A stretch of 64,000 bases of DNA from Alkalicoccus daliensis (GTDB taxonomy: Bacteria > Bacillota > Bacilli > Bacillales > Salisediminibacteriaceae): NCBI RefSeq assembly GCF_900103955.1, contig NZ_FNIL01000006.1, forward strand, positions 1-64,000, in the 5' to 3' direction. How positions within the stretch are numbered: position 1 is the first letter of the stretch; every line of letters begins with the position of its first letter. The position numbers were made by a program, and so were the translations under genes. The notes below the pieces were generated by a model. It saw nothing but the letters and a program-made list of their open reading frames with translations, ran no database searches and was not told where the DNA came from. Shown here piece by piece: positions 34,013 to 42,296 of the stretch.

Positions 34013-35134
34013 TTACCAAAAGCGAACAAAATTCCCTTTCAATTTCGCAATCGATTCTACGAAAAAATAGTCCCCGTAGATTAATGGATTATTTAAAAAC
34101 TTCTGTTCTGGGTAATGACTGGTCCCATGTAAAATAATTCCCTCTTCCTCCTCGTCATGAAAAGAAGAATAATTTTCATATAAAGACTTAAGTATGTTTA
34201 AACCATTCCTATGATAGATCTCTTTTTCATGTTCTGATACTTTTTCAGATAACAGAAGGAGGCCGGCAGCTGCGATGGCTCCAGCAGAAGAATCTGTATA
34301 CGCTTCTACATCGGCAGGAATACGGAAATCCCAGGCAGGAATATGATCATCATTTAAATTCACAATGAAAAAGTGCGCGACTTTTTTCGCAGCCTCTAAG
34401 TAAGCTGTGTCTCCAGTATAATCAAAGCATAAAGCAAGCCCATAAACAGCCCAGGCAGTGCCTCTCGACCATGCGGAATGCGCAGCATAACCCTGCCCGC
34501 CGATATACTCCACTCTTTCCCCTGTTTCAGGATCAAAATTTACAATATGGTGCACGGAGCCATCCTCTTCCAGAAAATGCTTCAGCACAGTATCTGCATG
34601 TTTAACGGCAGCATGTTTGAACCTGGGATCCTCTGTTTCTTCTGATGCCCAGAAAAGAAGCGATAAATTCATTGTGCAGTCGATAATTGCGTATCCTCTG
34701 TTCTCATCACCTTCAAACCACGGATTCCATGCCCGAATATATTCTCCCTGCGCATTAAAACGGCCGAGTAATAAATTTGCTGCCAGAATACCCCTGGTTC
34801 TCGCGTCAGATTCTCCCAGCAATTTATAACGGGCAACACTTGTTAAGGACCACATAAAACCGATATCGTGATCCAGTTTTTCGATATTCTCAATTTCTTT
34901 ATGAATTCTGTTTTCGCATTCAACTGCTATTTCTTTTACACTTTCATCTTTCGTATCGTTATATAAAAGCCACAGCTGGCCAGGCCAGAATCCAGCTGTC
35001 CACCAGTAAGGCGGTTCTTGTTTGTAGGAACCATTTTCACTCGCATGCGGGAAATTCGCACCTATTTTTCTGCTCGTCTGTTCCAGCTTTTTTGTTATAT
35101 CTTCCCATGCTTGATCGACCCAGGCAGTATCCAT
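34013..35134 (-). CDS. Unsaturated glucuronyl hydrolase (GH88)
   Basis: GH88 enzymes release 4,5-unsaturated glucuronic acid from the non-reducing end of oligosaccharides made by polysaccharide lyases. The 373-residue protein has the (alpha/alpha)6 motifs and both key aspartates, Asp88 in LDHDIGFMW and Asp152 in AIIDCTMNLSLLFWAS, close to positions 88 and 149 of the Bacillus GL1 enzyme. SAWSRGTAWAVYG also fits. No signal peptide, so it works in the cytoplasm. It follows yesN by 27 bp with AAGGAG before the ATG. Its presence implies that a lyase makes the substrate. Confidence 0.92.
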   Translation of the reverse strand: MDTAWVDQAWEDITKKLEQTSRKIGANFPHASENGSYKQEPPYWWTAGFWPGQLWLLYNDTKDESVKEIAVECENRIHKEIENIEKLDHDIGFMWSLTSVARYKLLGESDARTRGILAANLLLGRFNAQGEYIRAWNPWFEGDENRGYAIIDCTMNLSLLFWASEETEDPRFKHAAVKHADTVLKHFLEEDGSVHHIVNFDPETGERVEYIGGQGYAAHSAWSRGTAWAVYGLALCFDYTGDTAYLEAAKKVAHFFIVNLNDDHIPAWDFRIPADVEAYTDSSAGAIAAAGLLLLSEKVSEHEKEIYHRNGLNILKSLYENYSSFHDEEEEGIILHGTSHYPEQKFLNNPLIYGDYFFVESIAKLKGNFVRFW

Positions 35135-35161
35135 ATAATAACTCTCCTTTATTTCTCGTGT

Positions 35162-36772
35162 TTATACAAATTTATAGTTTTTGCGGTATTCCATGGGAGG
35201 AGTCGAAAAGTATTTTTTAAACAACTTAATATAATAGCTCGTGTTGTCATATCCCAGCTTAACGGCAATCTCATCAATTGTTAAATCAGTCTCAATCAAA
35301 TACATCGTCGATTTTCCCACTTTTGTTTTCGTTACATATTCCGTGAACGTAATGCCGGTTTCCTTCTTAAACAACCGGCTGAAATAACTGGAGTTCATAT
35401 ACAAATATTTTGAAACGTCTTCCATTCGTATTTTCTGGTCAATATGCTGCTCCACATATTTCTTCGCTTTTAAAACCCCTTCATTCTGAGTAGCATTTTC
35501 AGATTTAATATAGCTGATAATATCCGTGATATATCTGCACATATACTTTTTCAGCTGGCAGATGCTTGTTCCGTTGCTTACTTTAGAATAAAGTTCTTTT
35601 GCACTTGAGGAATCACTTTGATAAATATACTGATGTTTTATGGAAATGTTTATTAACACATTATGAATCAGGCTGTTTACCTGGTTAGGATGATATTTCA
35701 ATTTATCAAATAAACTGATCCATTCCTTTACCGTTTCTTCTATGGCATCTTCCTTCAAGTCTGAAATCAGCTGATCAATTTTTTCGTATATAGCCTGATA
35801 TTCAGCAAAAATATTGGAAGAGGCAAAAGAATAATCTACCGCACTTACTGGCAAAATATCTTTCTCCTTAATATAGAACCACTCTGCCTGAATTTCTGTA
35901 AATTTCTGCAGAGACATTTTCAGATGCTTCAAATCACTGAGAGGCTTTTCTCCGTATATAAAGGAAATACTGGCACCTAAATATTTCAGCATAGCCTTTT
36001 CCATATTTCTTATCGTATTTTTCAGCATTTCGTACGGATTGCTTTTTATTAGGGATTCCACTTCAAAAAACCAAATCATGCCGAACTCGTCGCTTAAAAA
36101 ACTGATCAGCTTCCCTTCTTCCCCTGCAATTTCGAGGCTTACATTTTCAATCGCAGACAAAAGCAGTTCTGAAGATTTAAATTCCTGCAGCAATTCTTCT
36201 TTGTTATTAATATGGCCGATAAAAGGAAGGTAATAGTGTTCCTTCAGCCTCAGCCCGCAGTCATGCAGCTGGGATATATATGCTTCTTTATCCTGCAGTG
36301 GGTTATCCATGATTCCTCTTAACAGCTGCTTTTTAAAACTTAGTTTGTTCTGATCAATATAGGACTTCAGCTGATCCATTTCTCCCCGGGATTTTTCTTT
36401 TTCCTGAAGTTTCGAAATCAGGCTTTCTACAGAAGCTAGCAGGCTGTCCGGCTCAAGCAGGTCTTTTAAAATATATTCACTTACATTTAATTTCATGGCG
36501 TCTTTCGCATATTCAAATTTATCGTGACAGGAAATAATCAATGATTCCATTTCCGGCTGGAGCAGAAGCATCCGGTCTATTAATTGGAGACCATTAATTT
36601 CCGGCATATCTATATCCGTAATTAATATATCCGGCTGAAATTCTTTTGCCTCATCCAGTGCCTCTTCTCCGGATTCACACAGCAAGATTTCCACACCTTT
36701 TTCTTCCCAGGGAATACAGTCTTTCATATAACTCAGCATTTGATAATTATCATCCACCAGCATCGCTTTCAT
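35162..36772 (-). CDS. YesN-type response regulator, AraC family
   Basis: This 536-residue regulator has a receiver domain (residues 1-120, phospho-acceptor Asp53 in ILITDIDMPEING), a long helical linker, and a C-terminal AraC double helix-turn-helix (about 430-530; YFSRLFKKETGITFTEYVT and IDEIAVKLGYDNTSYYIKLF). It overlaps yesM by 4 bp, so the two form a two-component pair that probably activates the nearby ABC importer and glycosidase genes. Direct-repeat-like AAAAGTAAAAAT stretches at 42,030 and 46,540 are candidate target sites. Confidence 0.93.
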   Translation of the reverse strand: MKAMLVDDNYQMLSYMKDCIPWEEKGVEILLCESGEEALDEAKEFQPDILITDIDMPEINGLQLIDRMLLLQPEMESLIISCHDKFEYAKDAMKLNVSEYILKDLLEPDSLLASVESLISKLQEKEKSRGEMDQLKSYIDQNKLSFKKQLLRGIMDNPLQDKEAYISQLHDCGLRLKEHYYLPFIGHINNKEELLQEFKSSELLLSAIENVSLEIAGEEGKLISFLSDEFGMIWFFEVESLIKSNPYEMLKNTIRNMEKAMLKYLGASISFIYGEKPLSDLKHLKMSLQKFTEIQAEWFYIKEKDILPVSAVDYSFASSNIFAEYQAIYEKIDQLISDLKEDAIEETVKEWISLFDKLKYHPNQVNSLIHNVLINISIKHQYIYQSDSSSAKELYSKVSNGTSICQLKKYMCRYITDIISYIKSENATQNEGVLKAKKYVEQHIDQKIRMEDVSKYLYMNSSYFSRLFKKETGITFTEYVTKTKVGKSTMYLIETDLTIDEIAVKLGYDNTSYYIKLFKKYFSTPPMEYRKNYKFV

Positions 36773-38577
36773 CGTTTTTCCTCCTCCGTATAAAAACGAA
36801 AAATAACCGACACGCCCCTATCCAGCTCACTGTCAACTTCCATGCTGAATGCTTCACCATATGTTAAACGCATTCTTTCATATACGTTTTTTAATCCAAT
36901 TCCAGATGCTTCTTCTATTTCGGAATTATAATCTGCAATCACATCTTCCTTGCTCGTCCTTACATCGGATTGCAGAAGCTGAAGCTTTTCTTTTTCTATA
37001 CCGGTCCCATTATCTTTTACAGTTATTTTTATCTGCTCGTTCTCCATACCTGCATAAATGGAAATAACACCATTCCCATTTTTTATCCCGTGTTTCAATG
37101 AATTTTCAACAATAGGCTGAATACAGAACCTCGGTACCACTTTATTTAACGTTTCCGGTGCAATATCAATTTCCAGTTTTACCGGAGTTTTCCTCATCGA
37201 ATTCATTAAGTATACATAATTCTCCGCATGATTAATTTCTTCTTCCAGCGCAATATATTCGTCTCCTTTGTAAATCATCCTTAAAAATTTATTGAACGAT
37301 AATATTAGTTCAGAAGATTGTTTATCTCCATTTTGATAAGACTGAATGCGAATGGTATTTAACACGTTAAAAATAAAATGAGGCTTGATTTTATCCTGCA
37401 GGTGAGCAATTTCTGCTTTCCGCTTTATTTCCTGTTCGGCTTTCAAAGTTTTGAACATTCCCTGAATGCGGTCCAGCATCAAATCAAACGCCTGGCTTAA
37501 ACGGCCGATTTCATCATCTTTCTTAAAGTTTGACCTTATCTGCAGGTTGCCGGCTTCTATCTCCCGCGCAGCGTTTGCCAGACTTGTAATTGGCTGCGTG
37601 TAGCGGTTTACAATAAAGAGCAATATAATAATAAGCAGTATTAAAGCGATGGTAAATATAAGGATCACCTGGGTGAATGCATTATCAAGCTCGTTCATTG
37701 CCTCATTGTATGGAGTATAGCTTACCAGCGTCCAGCCTTGAAACGGAAAGGGGTGGTGTAAATACAAATAATCCTCTCCGTCCTGAGATACGCTCATAAA
37801 ATCCTGCGTATCATCAATTTGTTCGAAATGAGGAAGGCTCAAACCGATATTCGATTCATTCTGGTCGTAAAGAATAAATCCATTCTCATCCACCAGCGCC
37901 AGATTCCGCGAAGATTGAAACTGATTTTCCAAATACTCTACATTCAAATTACTTAGCCCCGCAAAAATATAAGCAGTTGTTTCTCCCGTATAATTTGTGA
38001 GTCTCTTACCCAGCACAAGGGATAATTCGTTATTATTCAACAGATGCCCTTCAGAATTTCCCCGGCTGATTTCTTCTGCATTAAATCCATATACTTGAAA
38101 AGTTGATATGTTTTCCAGACTCTCCAGCCAATCAGTGATATTTTCTTTAACTATCGGACCATGAAAGTTGTAATTAGAGAAAAAGCGGTCTCCCACCGCT
38201 GGAATAACAGCAACGGAAATATCACTGTTTCTTGTTAACTGGTCCAATGTGGAATTTATATCTACAAATGCACGGGGAGGTATCGGCTCATTTCTGCTTC
38301 TGTTCAGCGTACTGCGGATCTCCTGATCAAAATGAATGTAATTCATCATTTGGATCATATCATCCACGTCGTTTGATAACGCCAGATTCGCCAGTTCCAG
38401 GTTATATCGTTCGCTCTGAATCGTCTGCTCTTCTACAATATCCAGACTGGTATACATAATATGACCCATGCTGATTAAAATGGGAACAGCAGTGCACGCG
38501 ATAATAGTAAAGAGAAGCTTATTTCTTATCGTGTTCATCTTTATAAGATTCAATAGTTTCTCTTTTATACTCTGCAT
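36769..38577 (-). CDS. YesM-type sensor histidine kinase
   Basis: This membrane kinase senses an extracellular sugar signal and phosphorylates the YesN-type partner. It has an N-terminal membrane helix (about 20-40), an extracellular Cache-like domain of about 240 residues, a second helix near 300, a HAMP domain, the phospho-acceptor His in KIKPHFIFNVLNTIR (His_kinase family) and an ATPase domain with QPIVENSLKHGI and NGTGIEKEKL. The start is uncertain: I prefer the ATG at 38577 (GGGAAGTG upstream), but one at 38592 or a TTG at 38601 is possible. A large hairpin lies before it. Confidence 0.92.
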   Translation of the reverse strand: MQSIKEKLLNLIKMNTIRNKLLFTIIACTAVPILISMGHIMYTSLDIVEEQTIQSERYNLELANLALSNDVDDMIQMMNYIHFDQEIRSTLNRSRNEPIPPRAFVDINSTLDQLTRNSDISVAVIPAVGDRFFSNYNFHGPIVKENITDWLESLENISTFQVYGFNAEEISRGNSEGHLLNNNELSLVLGKRLTNYTGETTAYIFAGLSNLNVEYLENQFQSSRNLALVDENGFILYDQNESNIGLSLPHFEQIDDTQDFMSVSQDGEDYLYLHHPFPFQGWTLVSYTPYNEAMNELDNAFTQVILIFTIALILLIIILLFIVNRYTQPITSLANAAREIEAGNLQIRSNFKKDDEIGRLSQAFDLMLDRIQGMFKTLKAEQEIKRKAEIAHLQDKIKPHFIFNVLNTIRIQSYQNGDKQSSELILSFNKFLRMIYKGDEYIALEEEINHAENYVYLMNSMRKTPVKLEIDIAPETLNKVVPRFCIQPIVENSLKHGIKNGNGVISIYAGMENEQIKITVKDNGTGIEKEKLQLLQSDVRTSKEDVIADYNSEIEEASGIGLKNVYERMRLTYGEAFSMEVDSELDRGVSVIFRFYTEEEKR

Positions 38578-38614
38578 GAAGTCACTTCCCATAGCCCCCA
38601 ACAGTACAAATAAT

Positions 38615-38654
38615 CTTTCTAACTTCTTAATTTTATAATTAAGAAGTTAGAAAG
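38615..38654 (-). other. 18-bp hairpin after the sugar-binding protein gene
   Basis: CTTTCTAACTTCTTAATT and AATTAAGAAGTTAGAAAG form a perfect 18-bp stem with loop TTAT, but no good T run follows on the minus strand. It lies between the binding-protein gene and yesM, and may partly terminate or stabilise the transporter message. Confidence 0.6.
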
Positions 38655-38687
38655 GATTGATATGATCTGTCAAACTTGTAATTTTAA

Positions 38688-40064
38688 TTACTCTGCATTT
38701 TGGTCAATTACATTTTGTACAGCTTCATGTGCATTTTCAATGGTAGTATCTAAATCCTGATCCCCTAAGAGAAAACTTTCCACTTCGTTTTCATAAGCGC
38801 TTTCTGCTTCACCAATGTATGCCGGCGGAATGTTAAGCGCTGCAGGCTCCTGCGTTTCGAGCGTATGAATTAGCGAATCTACATTGACGCCCTCCTGGTC
38901 AAGATCGTCTGCTTCCTCCAGCAGGTTGTTAACCACTTCTTCTATATCAACAGCCTGCGGATCTGGCAGATATTTGCCCTGCATAGTGATTCCCTCTGTT
39001 GTGTACCATCTGATAAATTCATAGGCTTCTTCTTTGTAGTCTGATCCTGAATAAATTGCCAGGAAGTCTGCTCCTGACGGAGAAGTACTATCGTCCCCTT
39101 CTGCCGCTTTAGGATATGGAGCATATGCCAGGTTAAACGGCGGATATTCATCCGTTCCCGACGTATCATTTATCATCCAAGTTCCTGTCATAATCATGGC
39201 CGCACTTTCACCGAAAAACTGATCTCTGTAATTAAGATCCAGTGAAATCGTATCAGCATACGGAGTAGCTGAGTTGTCTTCATGCCCACGCTCTCTGATT
39301 TCCAGTGATTTGCGGATATGTTCGCTGTCTATGTTAGAAGTTACACCGTCGTCTTTAATAATATTGCTGTCTTCCGGCTGATTGAAGACTGCCAGTTTCA
39401 TATAATCCAGCCAAGTATGGAAGAATGTACCGTATCTTCTATCTGCACCTTCTCCTTCAGAAAGCTGTTCTGCGTAATCCATATACTCATCCCAGGTCCA
39501 TTCTTCAGGAACTTCCAGCCCAGCTTCGTCCAGTGCATCTTCATTCAGCATGACGAAGAATCCGTTGAACTTACCAGGGAGAGCATAGTAGTCTCCATCG
39601 ACAGCTGTATTTACGCTGTACTCATCTTCATATTCATAGCCATCTTCTTCTATGAAGCCATTCAGGGGTTCAAACATTCCCTGCCCGACCCGCTGCGAAT
39701 AATCCTGCGCATTATTAATCATCATTACATCCAGTTGATCTCCGGAAGCTGCCGCTAAATCCATCTGCTGGACTGTTTCATTAGCATCATTATTTTCTGG
39801 TGAATTCATTTCAATATTGATATGAGGATGCTCTTCTTCAAATGCAGCTACTACTTCATTCCAATTGTCTTGTTCAATATTATACCAGTGGTGAAGACGA
39901 ATTGTAACCGCTTCCTCTTCTGCCTCTGCACCAGCATTATTTACTTCACTGCCCTCCGCAGTATCATTTAATGTATTATCATTGTTATCGCTTCCCCCAC
40001 ACCCGGCAATAACTCCTACCAACGCCACTCCTAAAATTGAGCTTAGAAACTTTTTCTTCTTCAT
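38688..40064 (-). CDS. Carbohydrate ABC transporter substrate-binding lipoprotein
   Basis: This exported binding protein captures oligosaccharides for the two permeases upstream. The 458-residue protein has a lipobox (VIAGCGG), an acidic Asn-rich linker, and a periplasmic-binding type II fold of the extracellular solute-binding family 1 (ITVRLHHWYN-like start, AAMIMTGTWMIND, YSGSDYKEEAYEFIRW). The start is the ATG at 40064, preceded by GGAGGGG, and not an ATG five codons upstream that overlaps this site. It is the third gene of a permease-permease-binding protein unit. The ATPase is not in the window, as is common when a shared MsmX-type ATPase is used. Confidence 0.92.
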   Translation of the reverse strand: MKKKKFLSSILGVALVGVIAGCGGSDNNDNTLNDTAEGSEVNNAGAEAEEEAVTIRLHHWYNIEQDNWNEVVAAFEEEHPHINIEMNSPENNDANETVQQMDLAAASGDQLDVMMINNAQDYSQRVGQGMFEPLNGFIEEDGYEYEDEYSVNTAVDGDYYALPGKFNGFFVMLNEDALDEAGLEVPEEWTWDEYMDYAEQLSEGEGADRRYGTFFHTWLDYMKLAVFNQPEDSNIIKDDGVTSNIDSEHIRKSLEIRERGHEDNSATPYADTISLDLNYRDQFFGESAAMIMTGTWMINDTSGTDEYPPFNLAYAPYPKAAEGDDSTSPSGADFLAIYSGSDYKEEAYEFIRWYTTEGITMQGKYLPDPQAVDIEEVVNNLLEEADDLDQEGVNVDSLIHTLETQEPAALNIPPAYIGEAESAYENEVESFLLGDQDLDTTIENAHEAVQNVIDQNAE

Positions 40065-40087
40065 ACAAATCCCCTCCATTATTTTAT

Positions 40088-40906
40088 TTATCCTTTGACT
40101 CCGCCTAATGCTATTCCTTCAAGAACATATTTCTGTCCTATGAAAAAAATAATCAGCAGCGGAAGAATAGCCGACATGGTACCTGCCATAATTAAACTGT
40201 AAATTTCTCCACTCATTGAGGTGAATCTGGCAATTCCCACTTGAATGGTCGAAAGATGATCCGACCGCAGGAAAATGAGCGGCCCCTGATAATCATTCCA
40301 GGTCCAGATAAACCTTAAAATTGCGTACGTTGAAATTGCTGGCAGCACCAAAGGTACTGCAACTTTCCTGAATATAGTGAACTGCCCCGCTCCATCTATC
40401 TTTGCAGAGGCAATATAATCATCATGAATCCCTACAAAAAATTGCCTTAACATAAACGTTCCTAATACACTGAAGCTGTTTAAAAGGATTAATCCTAAAT
40501 GCGTATCAAATAAGTCTAAGTACATATAAAGCATAAACTGCGGTACAAGAATTGCCTGTGCAGGAATCATAAAAGTGGCAAGTACGAGAAGGAAGATAAT
40601 ATTCCTGCCGGTGAACTGAATTTTGGAAAAGCCATAGGCTGCCATAGTGGAAACTGTTACTGATATAAAGGTGGTAGCTAAAGTTACTTTAATGGAATTC
40701 CAATAATACAGCGGGAAATCTCCACTCCAGACCTGAGCGTAATTATCCCATCTCCATTCATTTGGGATCCATTGTATAGGATATGCGAAAACTTCAATTT
40801 CTGATTTCAACGAAGCCGAAAGCATCCACAGAAATGGCATGAGAAACACAAGACCGATAATAAACATAATTACTGTAATAGTTATTTTTGTTAATTTCTC
40901 CTTCAA
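40088..40906 (-). CDS. Carbohydrate ABC transporter permease (MalG type)
   Basis: This is the second membrane subunit of the oligosaccharide importer. Its 272 residues have six helices, the N-terminal FLMPFLWMLSASLKSEIEVF motif and the EAA loop that contacts the ATPase (IDGAGQFTIFRKVAVPLVLP). It follows the first permease by 16 bp and precedes the binding protein by 23 bp. Substrate is inferred from the locus: a uronate- or galactose-bearing oligosaccharide. Confidence 0.93.
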   Translation of the reverse strand: MKEKLTKITITVIMFIIGLVFLMPFLWMLSASLKSEIEVFAYPIQWIPNEWRWDNYAQVWSGDFPLYYWNSIKVTLATTFISVTVSTMAAYGFSKIQFTGRNIIFLLVLATFMIPAQAILVPQFMLYMYLDLFDTHLGLILLNSFSVLGTFMLRQFFVGIHDDYIASAKIDGAGQFTIFRKVAVPLVLPAISTYAILRFIWTWNDYQGPLIFLRSDHLSTIQVGIARFTSMSGEIYSLIMAGTMSAILPLLIIFFIGQKYVLEGIALGGVKG

Positions 40907-40922
40907 GATTAAACCTCCTTTA

Positions 40923-41894
40923 CTAGTAATTCACCCATTTTTTCTGGCCGTACCATTGAATCGCCGTAATAATAAACAGCATTAGCAGCAATACGATTGA
41001 TATGGCAGAAGAATAACCTGATCTTAAGTATTCAAATGCCTGCTCGTAGAGATAGTACACAATTACGGAAGTTGAATATCCCGGTCCGCCGCTTGTTAAC
41101 ACTACAATCAGCTCAAAAGATTTAAAGCTGTAGACAATCCCCGTGATTAGAAGGAAAAATGTAGTCGGCGAGACCAGGGGAACCGTGATGTGCCTGAACT
41201 TCTTGAAAATATTTGCCCCGTCCATGTCAGCTGCTTCATAAAGTTCTAAAGAAATATTCTGCAGCGCTGCCAGGTAAATAATTAAGTTAAAACCAATCGA
41301 GGTCCAGATAGTAATAATAATGACGGATACTAATGCCCAGCTGGAATCTGCCAGCCAGCGCGGTGGATTTTCAATCCCTATGGTCATTAAAACTTCATTA
41401 ATTGGCCCATAAGAAGGATGGAAAAGCAGCTGAAAAACGATTGCTATCGCTACAATACTGGATATATACGGTAAAAAGTATACGATCTTGAAAAATGACT
41501 TCATGTATACATGTTTGTTGATAATAATGGCCAGGATTAATGAGAAAAACATGGTCACCGGCACCGCTGCTATTAACCAGGCATTATTTCTAACTGACCG
41601 GAGAAATATATCATCACTGAGAAGCCTTTGATAGTTGTCAAGACCAACGAAGCTCATTTCTCCTATTCCTTGAATAAATACCCAGTCGGTAAAACTTACG
41701 ATAATCGCCATCAGGATCGGGATAATTACTAACACTGTCGTACCGATAACCATTGGACTGATGAATAAATACCCTGCCCATGTTTCTTTTGTCTGCATTT
41801 TCATTGATCTCTTTTTTTTCTTTGGCGGCTCCTCAGGTTCCGGACTTTGAGAGGGCTGCACGTAATTCTCATTATTTTCTTTTCTCAGTTCCAA
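40923..41894 (-). CDS. Carbohydrate ABC transporter permease (MalF type)
   Basis: This is the first membrane subunit. Its 323 residues begin with an unusual charged, Pro/Lys-rich cytoplasmic tail of about 35 residues, then six helices with the EAA loop AADMDGANIFKKFRHITVPL. The start is the TTG at 41894, with AAGGAGTG about 8 bases upstream. A conserved promoter-region element with a cre-like box lies about 100-155 bp upstream and recurs before the GH59-like gene, so the importer and that enzyme are probably coregulated. Confidence 0.92.
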   Translation of the reverse strand: MELRKENNENYVQPSQSPEPEEPPKKKKRSMKMQTKETWAGYLFISPMVIGTTVLVIIPILMAIIVSFTDWVFIQGIGEMSFVGLDNYQRLLSDDIFLRSVRNNAWLIAAVPVTMFFSLILAIIINKHVYMKSFFKIVYFLPYISSIVAIAIVFQLLFHPSYGPINEVLMTIGIENPPRWLADSSWALVSVIIITIWTSIGFNLIIYLAALQNISLELYEAADMDGANIFKKFRHITVPLVSPTTFFLLITGIVYSFKSFELIVVLTSGGPGYSTSVIVYYLYEQAFEYLRSGYSSAISIVLLLMLFIITAIQWYGQKKWVNY

Positions 41895-41991
41895 TCGTTC
41901 TCACTCCTTTTACGAAAAATTCATTTTCATTTGTTGGTTATCGGCTGCTGAATCATTTATGTCTTTTGTGTTACGTTCATCTTATCTGAGT

Positions 41992-42050
41992 ATGTATCCG
42001 CTTACATGGAATTTTTTTGTCCACTAATGAAAAAATTTTTACTTTTGAAA
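41992..42050 (-). promoter_or_regulatory. Shared regulatory element with cre-like box, copy 1
   Basis: This 59-bp segment is identical at about 49 positions to 46499-46557, and both stand upstream of minus-strand genes in the same orientation. It begins with TGTATCCGCTTACA (41993-42006), which on the minus strand reads TGTAAGCGGATACA, one mismatch from the cre consensus, followed by A-rich direct-repeat-like words suited to an AraC-type activator. The gap between 41,895 and 42,246 contains no gene; a 71-codon plus-strand frame lacks a ribosome binding site. Confidence 0.65.
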
Positions 42051-42246
42051 AAATTCTGTCATATAGTTAATAATGATATTTCATCACTTTTCAAAAATAC
42101 AACCTCGCTTTTTTTAAGAACGATGAACAAAAGATTTATATTATTTTCAGCGGGGGTTACTCTCAAAGGTTCGGCCGGTAAGCGGAGGAGAACCTTATAC
42201 GTATCTAATTATAAATATTAGAAATTCCTTACTTTATAACCATGCT

Positions 42247-42284
42247 GAAAAGCGGACACGGCAATTCAGCCGTGTCCGCTTTTC
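42247..42284. terminator. Terminator of the GH59-like gene
   Basis: GAAAAGCGGACACGGC and GCCGTGTCCGCTTTTC form a perfect 16-bp stem with a 6-base loop. Confidence 0.9.
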
Positions 42285-42296
42285 TTAGTGATGTTT

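Noticed and set aside
42006-42221. 71-codon plus-strand frame between the importer and GH59-like genes
   Set aside because: It starts within the conserved regulatory element, lacks a ribosome binding site and has no sensible composition.
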